Assembly: GCA_018712945.1 (NCBI GenBank)
Contig: DVFZ01000089.1
Coordinates: 1-54,793, forward strand
Length of the DNA stretch: 54,793 nucleotides
Origin: Candidatus Pullichristensenella stercorigallinarum
GTDB taxonomy: Bacteria; Bacillota; Clostridia; Christensenellales; Aristaeellaceae
Direction of reading: 5' to 3'
Positions 1 to 8,853 of this stretch are shown here, piece after piece. The translations under genes were made by a program, and so were the position numbers. The notes beneath the pieces are model-generated. The model saw only the letters and a list, made by a program, of their open reading frames with translations. It was not told the origin of the DNA and did not search any database. Within the stretch, counting starts at the first letter, position 1. Each line of letters begins with the position of its first letter.

Positions 1-942
<942 letters not shown>

Positions 943-978
943 GCTGAAGGCAGCGTAAGCATAGAATAAAGGCAGTTT

Positions 979-1013
979 GCCCCGTCCTGCAAAGAAAGCA
1001 GGGCGGGGCTTTT
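979..1013 (+). terminator. Intrinsic terminator of pckA
   Basis: A perfect 12-bp GC-rich stem (979-990 with 998-1009) closes a 7-base loop AAAGAAA and is followed by a short T run. It lies 36 bases after the pckA stop codon. Confidence 0.85.
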
Positions 1014-1043
1014 ATGCGTTCCGAGAATGGCTTTAAGGATACA

Positions 1044-1076
1044 ATAAAACCGGCGCGGAGCATCGCGCCGGTTTAT
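1044..1076 (-). terminator. Intrinsic terminator of thrC-thrB
   Basis: Read on the minus strand, a stem built from ATAAACCGGCGCG and its complement is followed by TTTTATT. It lies 17 bases after the thrB stop, so it ends the thrC-thrB transcript. Confidence 0.8.
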
Positions 1077-1092
1077 GTTGTCTTTTGCCGTT

Positions 1093-1974
1093 TCAGCATT
1101 CCACCGTTCCCATCGTGTCCACATCCAGCGGCACGGCGCGCCATTTGTGGGCGAGACTTGCCAGCCGGACTTCGATTTCCGGGGCGAAGCGCTCCGGATT
1201 GGCGTGCAGCGCCAGCAGCGTCGGCCCCGCGCCGGAGATAATCAGCGCGCCCGCTCCGGCCTCAAGCGACTGGGCGCGCACGAAGTCGAAATCGTGAATC
1301 AGCGCCTTTCGGTAGGGCATGTGCAGGCGGTCGTCCAGGGCGGCGGAGAGGAGGTCGTAGTCCCCCTCCTCCATGCCGCGCATCAAAAGCGCGGTGCGGG
1401 AGATGTTAAACACCACATCCTTGAAGGGCACGGCCTTGGGCAGCGCCTTGCGCGCCTCGGCGGTGGAGAGGGGAAAATCGGGAATCAGCGCCGTGAACTT
1501 CACAGCGGGAGCGACCGGGTAGTTTACGCACAGCACGCGGCCATCCTCGCGCACGACGCTGGCGCACAGGCCGCCGTACAGCGCCGGGGCGACGTTGTCC
1601 GGATGGCCCTCCATGGCGGTGACGATCTCCAGCAGCGCGCCTTTGTCAAGCGGATTTCCGTACAGGGCGTTGGCCGCGAACGCGCCCGCCACCAGCAGCG
1701 TGGCGCTGGAGCCAAGGCCGCGGGAAATGGGCACATCGGTATCAATATGCAGTTTCAGGCCGGAAGGACGCGCACCGATGCGCTTTTCCACGGCGCGGAA
1801 GGCCTGCACGGCCAGGTTTTCTTCATTCTGATAACACGCTTCGCAACCGCTGATTTCCAGCTTGCCCGCGCCCAGAAGTTCCGCTTCAAAGCGGGCGTAG
1901 AGCGTGAAGGCCAGCCCCGTGGAATCAAAGCCCGGGCCAGCGTTGCCGGTGGTGGCGGGAACGCGCAGCTTCAT
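1093..1974 (-). CDS. thrB: Homoserine kinase
   Basis: Phosphorylates homoserine with ATP to O-phosphohomoserine, the substrate of the threonine synthase encoded just upstream. The 293 residues match a GHMP kinase: the N-terminal VPATTGNAGPGFDS segment and the ATP-binding PISRGLGSSA motif (about residues 82-91) are clear, and EGHPDNVAPALYGG follows. The ATG overlaps the thrC stop codon as ATGA, and an AAGGAG box sits inside the end of thrC, so the two proteins are translationally coupled. A terminator follows immediately. Length is normal for bacterial ThrB. Confidence 0.96.
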   Translation of the reverse strand: MKLRVPATTGNAGPGFDSTGLAFTLYARFEAELLGAGKLEISGCEACYQNEENLAVQAFRAVEKRIGARPSGLKLHIDTDVPISRGLGSSATLLVAGAFAANALYGNPLDKGALLEIVTAMEGHPDNVAPALYGGLCASVVREDGRVLCVNYPVAPAVKFTALIPDFPLSTAEARKALPKAVPFKDVVFNISRTALLMRGMEEGDYDLLSAALDDRLHMPYRKALIHDFDFVRAQSLEAGAGALIISGAGPTLLALHANPERFAPEIEVRLASLAHKWRAVPLDVDTMGTVEC

Positions 1975-3440
1975 CGGATGGTCTCCTTTACATAGGCGAG
2001 TATATCGCCCTTCTCCACCGCGTCCGTGTGCAGCACGGGCAAATCGCGGATGGCGGCGAGATTTTTCGGCACCGGCACGCCCGTGCGCGCGTGCAATTCG
2101 TCCAGCGCCGCAAAGCCCCCGGCGGGGTTCTCTCCCAGTGCGGTCAGCACGCTGGCGGCGAACTTATAGGGCGAGGCCGTGGCCAGCACCACCGTCTTTT
2201 TGCCGTTGTCCGCCCCGGCGCGGAACTGCTCGTACACTGCCCAGGCCACGGCCGTGTGGGTGTCAAGCAGATAGCCCTGTTCCTCCCACACCCGCTTAAT
2301 GGCGGCAAAGGCCGCCGCGTCGTTTGCGCAGCCCGCCCAGAAGCGCGCATCCAGCGCGGCGCGCACGTTGCCCGGGGCCGTGTAGACGCCCTTTTCGGAA
2401 AGCTCCGCCATCAGGGAAGCGACGAGGGAGGCGTCCCGGCCGCTTTCCAGATAGAGATAGCGCTCCAGATTGCTGGAAACGAGTATATCCATGGAGGGCG
2501 AGGCCGTCTTGTGGAAAGCGCGCCGCCGGTCGTACACGCCGGTGCGGATGAAGTCGGTCAGCACGTTGTTTTCGTTGGAGGCGCAAATCAGCTTCGCCAC
2601 CGGCAGGCCCATGCGCCGCGCGAAATCACCGGCCAGTATGTTGCCAAAGTTGCCCGTGGGCACGACAAAGTTGACCTCGTCGCCCATGGCGATTTCGCCC
2701 GCGCGCAAAAGGTCGATGTAAGCCTTGAAGTAATAGGCAACCTGGGGCGCGAGGCGGCCGAGGTTGATGGAATTGGCGCTGGAAAGGCGCGTATTGGCCT
2801 GCGCCGCCCAGCCGTTTTTGCGGTCGTCGGCAAACACAGTCTTCACGCCGGTCTGCGCGTCGTCGAAGTTGCCGCGCACAGCGCACACGCGCACGTTTTG
2901 GCCGCGCTGGGTGCGCATCTGCGCCTTCTGCACGTCGCTGACGCCATCCTCGGGGTAAAACACCACAATGCGTGTGCCCGGCACGTCGCAAAAGCCTTCC
3001 AGCGCCGCCTTGCCGGTATCGCCGCTGGTGGCGGTGAGCACGGCGATTTCCTCCTTCGCGCCCACCTTGTCGCGCGAAGCGGTCATCAACCGCGGCAGCA
3101 GGGAAAGCGCCACGTCCTTGAAAGCGCTGGTCGGCCCGTGGAACAGCTCCAATATATGCGCGCCACCCACTTTGACCAGGGGCGTAAGCTCGTCGCTTTC
3201 AAACTTGCCCGCGTATCCCTCGCGCACAATGCGCGCCATTTCCGCCTCGGAAAAACCGTCCAGCAGCGCGGAAAGCACTGCGGTGGAAATGCCCATCGCG
3301 TCCAGCGGGAGCATCTTTTCTATATCCAAACGGGGAAACGCCTCGGGCGTGAACAGGCCGCCGTCCGGCGCGATGCCCTGAAGGATGGCCTCCGGCGCGG
3401 TCGCGCGCGCTCCGCCGCGCGTACTTTGATAGAACTTCAC
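1971..3440 (-). CDS. thrC: Threonine synthase
   Basis: PLP enzyme that converts O-phosphohomoserine to threonine and phosphate. The protein (489 residues from the chosen start) begins with the family sequence KFYQSTRGG; the PLP lysine lies in GPTSAFKD (about K108), and the phosphate-binding TSGDTGKAA segment follows. I chose the GTG at 3440 because it has an AGGTG box seven bases upstream and gives the usual N terminus; an ATG 12 codons earlier has no comparable box. The stop overlaps thrB by four bases. The length of about 490 residues fits the long ThrC class found in Clostridia and Proteobacteria. Transcription probably starts in the shared region with hom. Confidence 0.95.
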   Translation of the reverse strand: MKFYQSTRGGARATAPEAILQGIAPDGGLFTPEAFPRLDIEKMLPLDAMGISTAVLSALLDGFSEAEMARIVREGYAGKFESDELTPLVKVGGAHILELFHGPTSAFKDVALSLLPRLMTASRDKVGAKEEIAVLTATSGDTGKAALEGFCDVPGTRIVVFYPEDGVSDVQKAQMRTQRGQNVRVCAVRGNFDDAQTGVKTVFADDRKNGWAAQANTRLSSANSINLGRLAPQVAYYFKAYIDLLRAGEIAMGDEVNFVVPTGNFGNILAGDFARRMGLPVAKLICASNENNVLTDFIRTGVYDRRRAFHKTASPSMDILVSSNLERYLYLESGRDASLVASLMAELSEKGVYTAPGNVRAALDARFWAGCANDAAAFAAIKRVWEEQGYLLDTHTAVAWAVYEQFRAGADNGKKTVVLATASPYKFAASVLTALGENPAGGFAALDELHARTGVPVPKNLAAIRDLPVLHTDAVEKGDILAYVKETIR

Positions 3441-3461
3441 AGAAACACCTGCTTTCTTCGC

Positions 3462-3490
3462 TTTACAAGCTGACAAAACTATGATATAGT
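3462..3490 (+). promoter_or_regulatory. Predicted promoter of hom-asd
   Basis: TTTACA (3462-3467) and TATAGT (3485-3490) are separated by 17 bases. The hom start is about 70 bases downstream. It overlaps a likely promoter reading the other way toward thrC. Confidence 0.6.
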
Positions 3491-3509
3491 GTTTTCATCA
3501 AAAATACAA
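3481..3509 (-). promoter_or_regulatory. Predicted promoter of thrC-thrB
   Basis: On the minus strand TTGTAT (3509-3504) and TATCAT (3486-3481) are 17 bases apart. The -35 box is weak (three of six). Its -10 box overlaps that of the hom promoter, so the two polymerases would compete for this DNA. Confidence 0.45.
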
Positions 3510-3564
3510 GTGTTTTTTCCGGGTAGACACGTAAAAGTATCGTAATCTGAAGGAGACGGGACAC

Positions 3565-4713
3565 ATGCGAATTGGATTGCTGGGCATGGGCACCATCGGC
3601 TCAGGGGTTTATGAAATCGTGGCCAAGCGGACGGACATGGAAATTGCGCGCGTGCTGGATTTGCGGCGCATTCCCGGGCTGGGCGGCAAGCTGACCACGC
3701 GGTTTGAAGATATATTGGAAGATCCTTCCATCGACACGGTGGTGGAGCTGATGGGCGGGCTGGAGCCAGCGCATGAATTCGTCGTGCGCGCGCTGCGCGC
3801 GGGCAAAAACGTGGTCACGGCCAACAAGCTGATGCTCTCCCATCACTACGCCGAAATCGCCCAGGCCGCCAAGGACAGCGGCGCGGCGGTGCGCGTTTCG
3901 GCCAGCGTCGGCGGGGGCATTCCCTATCTGCACAACCTTCTGCGCGCCCGGCGCGTGGACAACATCCTCTGGGTGGGCGGTATTGTCAACGGCACCACCA
4001 ACCTGATTCTCGATACCATGCAGACCTCGGGCGCGGGCTTTGACGAGGTATTGCGCGAGGCGCAGCGGCTGGGCTATGCCGAGGCCGACCCCTCCAGCGA
4101 TATCGACGGCATCGACGCGCGCTCGAAGATTACCATTTCCATGAACGTCGCCTTTGGCGGCGTGGCCGATACGCGCGAAGTGCCCACCGAGGGCATCCGC
4201 CGCCTGACGGGCGCGGACGTGGAGCAGTTTGCAAAACTGGGCCGCGTATGCCGCTTCCTTGCCCGCGCCGAGCGCTTTGCAGATGGCGCTGTGGGCGCGT
4301 GTGTGGAACCGGTGCTGGTGGAAAAAGACGCGGTGGAAGCCGCCGTGCGCAAAAACGACAATATCATCTCCTTTGAGGGCGAATATGTGGGCGTGCAGCA
4401 CTTCTTCGGCCAGGGCGCGGGCAAATTCCCCACCGCCTACGCCGTGGTGGAGGACCTGCGCGACGTGATGGGGCACCCGGGCAGGTCGCACCTGCGCGCG
4501 GGCGAACCGGCGCTGAAAATGGACAACCGCCGCGCTACAAAGCGCTACTACCTGCGCACGGCCGCGCCGGTGGAAATCGAAGCCGAAGCGCTGGGCAGCG
4601 CGGGCAACGGCGCCGCCTATCTCACCGCGCCGGTAAATACGCAGGATATGCACGCGCTGGCCGCGCGCCTCCGGCATATCGACGATACCACCTTCTTCGC
4701 CGCCCTGCGCTGA
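3565..4713 (+). CDS. hom: Homoserine dehydrogenase, short form without ACT domain
   Basis: Reduces aspartate semialdehyde to homoserine with NAD(P)H, the step before the divergent thrB and thrC. The dinucleotide loop GLLGMGTIGSG is at residues 4-14, the NKLM segment near residue 88, and the catalytic-domain signature EADPSSDIDGIDARSK near 173-188. At 382 residues it ends soon after the catalytic domain and lacks the roughly 80-residue C-terminal ACT domain common in bacterial Hom of about 430 residues. Threonine feedback through that domain is therefore not expected. AAGGAG lies 11 bases before the ATG. It is followed after 50 bases by asd, with no terminator between. Confidence 0.95.
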   Translation: MRIGLLGMGTIGSGVYEIVAKRTDMEIARVLDLRRIPGLGGKLTTRFEDILEDPSIDTVVELMGGLEPAHEFVVRALRAGKNVVTANKLMLSHHYAEIAQAAKDSGAAVRVSASVGGGIPYLHNLLRARRVDNILWVGGIVNGTTNLILDTMQTSGAGFDEVLREAQRLGYAEADPSSDIDGIDARSKITISMNVAFGGVADTREVPTEGIRRLTGADVEQFAKLGRVCRFLARAERFADGAVGACVEPVLVEKDAVEAAVRKNDNIISFEGEYVGVQHFFGQGAGKFPTAYAVVEDLRDVMGHPGRSHLRAGEPALKMDNRRATKRYYLRTAAPVEIEAEALGSAGNGAAYLTAPVNTQDMHALAARLRHIDDTTFFAALR

Positions 4714-4763
4714 ACGCACTTTGACGGCGGGCATATACTAAATCAGCGGGATGTGATGTTTTC

Positions 4764-5750
4764 ATGAAGCAATATAATGTGGCGATTCTCGGCGCGACCG
4801 GCGCGGTGGGACGCGAGATGTACAAGGTGCTGATGGAGCGCAAGTTCCCCATCGGCCAGCTTAAGCTGCTTGCCAGCGCCCGCAGCGCCGGCAAGGTGTT
4901 GGACGGGCATACGGTGGAAGAAGCTACGGAAAATTCCTTTCAGGGCATGGATATCGTGCTCGGCGCGGCCTCGAACGACCTGGCCAAGCGCATGGCCCCG
5001 CACATTAAGGCCGCGGGGGCGGTGTTTGTAGACAATTCCAGCGCCTTCCGCCTCGACGACGGCGTGCCGCTGGTGGTGCCGGAGATCAATCCGGAGGACG
5101 CGCAAAAGCACAACGGCATCATCGCCAACCCCAACTGCTCGACGATTATCTCTCTGGTGGCCATCCACGCCCTGAAGGAGCTTTCGCCCATCGAGGCCAT
5201 TACCGCCTCCACCTATCAGGCCGTGTCCGGCGCGGGCGCGGGCGGATTGGCTGAGCTGGAGGCGCAGGTGCGCGCTTACGCGGAGGGCAAGCCGCTTGCC
5301 GCGGAAACCTTCCCCTATCAGATCGCCTTCAACCTCATCCCCCAGATTGGTTCGCCCTGCGAAAACGGCTACACCACCGAGGAGATGAAGATGCAAAACG
5401 AAGGGCGCAAGATCCTGCACCTGCCGGAAATGAAGGTGACGTGCACGTGCGTGCGCGTACCGGTTTTGCGTTCGCATTCCATCAGCCTGAGCGTGCGCAC
5501 GCGGGAAAAGATTTCCGTGGAGGCGGCGCGCGAGGCCATCGCCAAAGCCAAGGGCTGCAAGCTGGTGGACGACCTTGCAAACAAGCAGTACCCGATGCCG
5601 TTGGATACCAGCGACCAGGATTTGGTCTATGTCGGCCGCATCCGCGACGACCTGGTGGACGACCGGGCGTTGGCGCTGTGGTGCGCGGGCGACCAGATTC
5701 GCAAGGGCGCGGCCACCAACGCCGTGCAGATTGCGGAATTGCTGGTGTAA
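4764..5750 (+). CDS. asd: Aspartate-semialdehyde dehydrogenase
   Basis: Makes aspartate 4-semialdehyde from aspartyl phosphate using NADPH, feeding both Hom upstream and the lysine/diaminopimelate branch. Residues 7-16 hold the cofactor loop AILGATGAVG; the active-site cysteine is C125 in ANPNCSTI, followed by the ASTYQAVSGAG segment and the conserved RVPVLRSHS with the catalytic histidine. The length of 328 residues is typical. The ribosome site is weak (GGGATGTGATG), so translation may depend partly on hom. A strong terminator follows directly. The aspartokinase gene is not in the window. Confidence 0.96.
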   Translation: MKQYNVAILGATGAVGREMYKVLMERKFPIGQLKLLASARSAGKVLDGHTVEEATENSFQGMDIVLGAASNDLAKRMAPHIKAAGAVFVDNSSAFRLDDGVPLVVPEINPEDAQKHNGIIANPNCSTIISLVAIHALKELSPIEAITASTYQAVSGAGAGGLAELEAQVRAYAEGKPLAAETFPYQIAFNLIPQIGSPCENGYTTEEMKMQNEGRKILHLPEMKVTCTCVRVPVLRSHSISLSVRTREKISVEAAREAIAKAKGCKLVDDLANKQYPMPLDTSDQDLVYVGRIRDDLVDDRALALWCAGDQIRKGAATNAVQIAELLV

Positions 5751-5760
5751 ACCATTTTCG

Positions 5761-5790
5761 CCGCCGCGGAGGATTCTCCGCGGCGGTTTT
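5761..5790 (+). terminator. Intrinsic terminator of hom-asd
   Basis: An 11-bp GC stem (CCGCCGCGGAG with its complement) has a tetraloop and is followed by TTTT, 10 bases after the asd stop. Confidence 0.85.
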
Positions 5791-5814
5791 ATGACACAGG
5801 GCAGGTGACGGGTT

Positions 5815-6120
5815 ATGGATGCAAAGGAAAAAATCCAGCAGCTTATGCGCGAGCGGGGCTGGACGATCTATGAACTTGCCAAGCGCAGCAGCCTTTCTCC
5901 AACCACCATTTCCAACATGTACAGGCGCAACACACAGCCCTCCATCCCCTCTCTGGAAGCCATGTGCCGGGCGTTTGGCATCACGATGAGTCAATTTTTT
6001 CTGGAAGATGGCGAAGCAGAAGCCTTGCCGGACGAGCAGCGCGAGCTTCTGCGCCGCTGGGCGCCGCTTTCGCCCGAGCAAAAAGAGCTTATCTTTGCCC
6101 TGATGCAAAACATGCGCTGA
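5815..6120 (+). CDS. XRE-family helix-turn-helix regulator (101 aa)
   Basis: A small Cro/CI-type DNA-binding protein. Residues 5-60 form the HTH_3 fold: the helix-turn-helix is in YELAKRSSLSPTTISNMYR, and the SIPSLEAMCRAFGITMSQFF segment is characteristic. The C-terminal 40 residues (PDEQRELLRRWAPLSPEQKELIF) are a helical tail common in gut clostridial small regulators. It sits between the asd terminator and its own terminator, so it is probably a monocistronic gene. The target is unknown. No toxin-like partner is adjacent, so an antitoxin role is not supported. Confidence 0.85.
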   Translation: MDAKEKIQQLMRERGWTIYELAKRSSLSPTTISNMYRRNTQPSIPSLEAMCRAFGITMSQFFLEDGEAEALPDEQRELLRRWAPLSPEQKELIFALMQNMR

Positions 6121-6124
6121 CATA

Positions 6125-6156
6125 GGGGCTGAAACGCGGGTTTCAGTCCCTTTGTT
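6125..6156 (+). terminator. Intrinsic terminator after the small XRE gene
   Basis: Stem 6125-6135 pairs with 6140-6150 (one G-U pair) around the loop GCGG, and is followed by TTTGTT. Confidence 0.75.
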
Positions 6157-6171
6157 ATACCATGCGGCGAC

Positions 6172-6200
6172 TTGCTAACCAATTCCCTCTCTGGTATAAT
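6172..6200 (+). promoter_or_regulatory. Promoter of the DIP1984-like gene
   Basis: TTGCTA (6172-6177) and a perfect TATAAT (6195-6200) are 17 bases apart. The start codon is 32 bases downstream of the -10 box. Confidence 0.75.
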
Positions 6201-6231
6201 ATTCCCAGAAAACAACCGGGAGGGGATGAAC

Positions 6232-6690
6232 ATGAAGCTGGCAGAGGCATTACAGGAACGGGCCGACATCAACCGGCAGATTGCGCGGCTGAACGCACGG
6301 CTGGCGGCGAACGCGGTGACGCAGGAGGGCGAAGTGCCCGCCGAGGACCCGGCGGAGCTGCTTAAGCGCCTGGATGGCTGCCTGGCGCGGCTGGAAGCGC
6401 TGATGGCCAGGATCAATCTGGTCAACAGCGAAACCATCGTCAATGGCCGCACGCTCACGGAGATGATTGCCCGCCGCGACTGCCTGCGCGCGCGCATCGC
6501 TTCCTATCAGAAGCTCATCGACGCGGCCAGTCAGGGCTTACAGCGCATGGGGCGTTCGGAAATACGTATCGTGCGCGCGGTGGACGTGCGCGCCCTGCAA
6601 AAGGACGTGGATACGTTCAGCGCCGAACAGCGCCGTCTGGACAATGAAATTCAACACGCGAACTGGACGACGGAGCTATCGCTGGAATGA
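6232..6690 (+). CDS. DIP1984 family (septicolysin-like) coiled-coil protein
   Basis: A 152-residue soluble protein that closely follows the DIP1984 family pattern: N-terminal MKLAEALQERADINRQI, a middle RINLVNSETIVNGRTLTEM segment and a C-terminal QRRLDNEIQHANWTTEL. It is largely helical and probably coiled coil. Some members are labelled septicolysin, but a toxin activity is not established for the family and I make no such claim here. The ATG at 6232 was chosen over the one at 6226 because GGGAGGGG ends at 6225, leaving six bases. It has its own promoter and looks monocistronic. Confidence 0.85.
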   Translation: MKLAEALQERADINRQIARLNARLAANAVTQEGEVPAEDPAELLKRLDGCLARLEALMARINLVNSETIVNGRTLTEMIARRDCLRARIASYQKLIDAASQGLQRMGRSEIRIVRAVDVRALQKDVDTFSAEQRRLDNEIQHANWTTELSLE

Positions 6691-6914
6691 ACCGCGTGAG
6701 CGGGTCGGTACCCCGCCGGGGCGAATGCGATCTCCGCGGCTGAGAATGAGTCCGCTTGTAGCCGCCGTGGGCAGGCGTTGGGAGTTACGCTCCCAGCATT
6801 GTGAATCAGGCCCGGACAGCGCACAAACGCACATTTACAGCATTTTACGCATCACCCAGCATTGACCGGCGGGCGAGGGCGGGAACGGGGTTCCGCTTCG
6901 CGCGATAGAAAGAA
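6691..6914. other. GC-rich gene-free stretch with small hairpins
   Basis: No credible gene on either strand. Short inverted repeats are visible, for example GCGGGT/ACCCCGC around 6703 and TGGGAG/CTCCCA near 6779-6796. It could be a long 3' untranslated region of the DIP1984-like gene or a decayed segment; nothing recognisable is present. Confidence 0.4.
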
Positions 6915-6951
6915 ACCGGGGCGTCGCACAGCGCAGCGCCCCGGTCTTTTT
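6915..6951. terminator. Bidirectional intrinsic terminator
   Basis: A 9-bp stem ACCGGGGCG with its complement (6915-6923 and 6937-6945). The plus strand continues CTTTTT and the minus strand TTTCTTTC, so it can end both the converging DIP1984-like transcript and the minus-strand membrane peptide transcript. Confidence 0.7.
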
Positions 6952-6959
6952 CAGCACCG

Positions 6960-7061
6960 TCAAATCCAGGCCGTGATCAACAGCACCAGATAAAACAGAA
7001 CCACGAGCGAAACCACGGCGGCCAGCGCCCGCAAAAGTATCTTTTTCAAGGACTTGATCAT
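6960..7061 (-). CDS. 33-residue single-pass membrane peptide
   Basis: A tiny reading frame: a basic N terminus (MIKSLKKILLRAL) is followed by an uninterrupted hydrophobic helix (AAVVSLVVLFYLVLLITAWI) to the stop. An excellent GGAGGG box lies six bases before the ATG, the start is 18 bases after the stop of the upstream DUF4230-like gene, and a terminator follows. Those three signs support real translation. It is probably a small inner-membrane peptide co-expressed with, and possibly a partner of, the preceding membrane protein. No homologous family is recognised; a signal-anchor or type I toxin-like peptide is the alternative, but no antisense RNA is evident. Confidence 0.6.
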   Translation of the reverse strand: MIKSLKKILLRALAAVVSLVVLFYLVLLITAWI

Positions 7062-7079
7062 TTGTATCCCTCCGTATGG

Positions 7080-7721
7080 TCAGACAAACTCAATGGCATA
7101 GCGCTGCGCATCGTAGAATCCGGCGAGCATGCCCCGCAGCAGGGCTTCGGCGTTTTCGCGGGCGCTTTCCAGCAGGCCGTTTTCAATGGCCTTGGCCTCG
7201 GATTCCTCCTGCATCTCGATCAAAGAAACGTTGATGTCGTCTATATTCAGCGGATGGAAGATGTTGTTGGATTCGTCGTAGATCTCCAGGCTGTCCAAAT
7301 CAATCTCATTGCTGAGGACTTTTACTTCCGGCAGAGTAACGACAATCTGCCCGCGCCCTTCATCCACGCCAATCTCGATATCCGCAAAGTCCACACCCGC
7401 CTTGACCACGCCATCGTAGCTGAAGATGAACTGGCTCTGCGTCAGCGGTATATCCACGCCGAAGATTTGCCGCGAGCTTTTGATGACCTGCACGTTGGTA
7501 TAATAGCCGGCGTGCGTGGCCAGCTCGCCGATGTTTTTCAGCTCCATCTCCACCGTTTCGCTGCTCACCTGGGTCTTTTCCGAAAGGACGCTCGGGGCCA
7601 TCCAGACGATGACCGCAACCAGCGCGGCAAATACCACAAACGTCATAAGACGGCGCAGCAGATGTCCGCCGCGTCTGCGCCTGCGTCTCCGGCGCGGGGC
7701 TTCCCTTTGTTCCGATGTCAT
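7080..7721 (-). CDS. DUF4230-like membrane-anchored protein
   Basis: A 213-residue protein with a strikingly basic N terminus (eight consecutive arginines near residues 10-17), one transmembrane helix (about residues 24-42, FVVFAALVAVIVWMAP), and an extracytoplasmic domain. The domain pattern (tyrosine-rich VQVIKSSRQIFGVDIPLTQSQFIF, then a beta-rich VDFADIEIGVDE segment and an acidic helical tail) resembles the DUF4230 family of secreted or anchored proteins of unknown function. The start was placed at the ATG at 7721, which has AGGAGA five to six bases upstream. It heads a two-gene unit with the 33-residue peptide. A TACAAT box lies at 7760-7755, without a clear -35. Confidence 0.7.
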   Translation of the reverse strand: MTSEQREAPRRRRRRRRGGHLLRRLMTFVVFAALVAVIVWMAPSVLSEKTQVSSETVEMELKNIGELATHAGYYTNVQVIKSSRQIFGVDIPLTQSQFIFSYDGVVKAGVDFADIEIGVDEGRGQIVVTLPEVKVLSNEIDLDSLEIYDESNNIFHPLNIDDINVSLIEMQEESEAKAIENGLLESARENAEALLRGMLAGFYDAQRYAIEFV

Positions 7722-7882
7722 ACTGTCTCTCCTGTACAAGCATTCCTCACGCCTATTGTACCACATCCGCAGCGGGATGGTGGCGCATTTCACACAAAAG
7801 CCCCGGCCCCTGCATCAAATTGTCGCACTGTGGCATAAATTGGCGTTTTTTGCGCGGCCTCTTAAAGGATTGTCTGATTTTA

Positions 7883-7891
7883 TGCTATAAT
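7883..7891 (+). promoter_or_regulatory. Extended -10 promoter of the iron-sulfur membrane protein
   Basis: TGCTATAAT, a perfect -10 box with the extended TGN element and no good -35. The start codon is only 22 bases downstream, so the leader would be very short. Confidence 0.55.
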
Positions 7892-7912
7892 GAACTGGGG
7901 GAGTTGATTTGG

Positions 7913-8740
7913 GTGCTGAAGAAATACGCGGTTCCGCTCGTGATCTGGCTGCTGTTCGCCGCCATTGCCGTCGGGCTATGGCTGGCATTGGAAAATGTGT
8001 TTTATCTCTTTAACTTCCTCTATATTGGCACAGGGTTGGCCGTGGGCATGGCGCTGTATGCGCAGGGGAAGAAGTGGGCGCGCAACGCCGTGCAATGGGT
8101 CGTCGGTCTGTACCTGTTTGTCTACCTGGGAGTGTTCGGGCAGGAGAACATGCAAATCGAGGGATTCTGGTATTACCTCTTTCTCGGCGTGTTCGAGGCC
8201 GCTACCATCCACTATGCCGTGGCGAAAATTTTCGGGCCGCTCGTCTTTGGGCGCGGCTTTTGCGGCTACGCCTGCTGGACGGCGATGGTGCTCGACCTGC
8301 TCCCCTTCAAAGCGCAAACGGGGCCGCGCCGCCGCTGGGGGGTTGTGCGCTATATCGCCTTTGCCGCATCGCTGATTTTCGTGGCGGCGCTGTTTTTGCT
8401 CGGCGCGCAGGGGCTGGCGCAGATCATGTGGTATGCATTTCTGGCTGGGAACCTCCTCTATTACGGCGTGGGCGTTGCGCTGGCGTTTGCCCTGCGCGAC
8501 AACCGCGCCTTTTGCAAATACGTTTGCCCGGTGGCGGTATTTTTGCGCCCCGCGAGCCGTTTTGCCCTGCTGCGCGTGCGCGTGGATGAAGGCGCGTGCG
8601 TTTCCTGCGGAAAATGCCGCCGCCTTTGTCCGATGGGGCTGGACATCAGCGACCCGGCCTGCAGGCGGGAGAACGCCGCCGATTGCATCCTCTGCCTGCG
8701 CTGCGTGGAGGAATGCCCGCAAAAGGCGCTGAAATTCTAA
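7913..8740 (+). CDS. 4Fe-4S membrane protein, NapH/NosR-like
   Basis: A 275-residue polytopic membrane protein with a C-terminal ferredoxin domain. Hydrophobic segments cover roughly residues 5-200. The cytoplasmic-side CGYACW and CKYVCPVAVF segments are those of the NapH/NosR/CcoG-like electron-transfer family. The tail carries two CX2CX2CX3CP clusters (CVSCGKCRRLCP and CILCLRCVEECP), enough for two 4Fe-4S centres. It probably passes electrons across or along the membrane. The partner is not encoded nearby, so the pathway is unknown. The GTG at 7913 was chosen because GGGGGAG lies nine bases upstream. It is transcribed alone. Confidence 0.82.
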   Translation: MLKKYAVPLVIWLLFAAIAVGLWLALENVFYLFNFLYIGTGLAVGMALYAQGKKWARNAVQWVVGLYLFVYLGVFGQENMQIEGFWYYLFLGVFEAATIHYAVAKIFGPLVFGRGFCGYACWTAMVLDLLPFKAQTGPRRRWGVVRYIAFAASLIFVAALFLLGAQGLAQIMWYAFLAGNLLYYGVGVALAFALRDNRAFCKYVCPVAVFLRPASRFALLRVRVDEGACVSCGKCRRLCPMGLDISDPACRRENAADCILCLRCVEECPQKALKF

Positions 8741-8853
8741 TGTATTAAAAATTCATGAATATATGCTGAATTTGAAAAATTTACCCGAAAAATCTTGACA
8801 AATTATATATATAATTAAGCTCGACATATTAAAAATATATGAGGTGGGATGAA

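Noticed and set aside
2028-3473. A 481-codon plus-strand frame
   Set aside because: Antisense to thrC; no start signal and no domain.
5815-6120. Antitoxin of a toxin-antitoxin pair
   Set aside because: The small XRE protein is flanked by terminators on both sides with no toxin-like partner.
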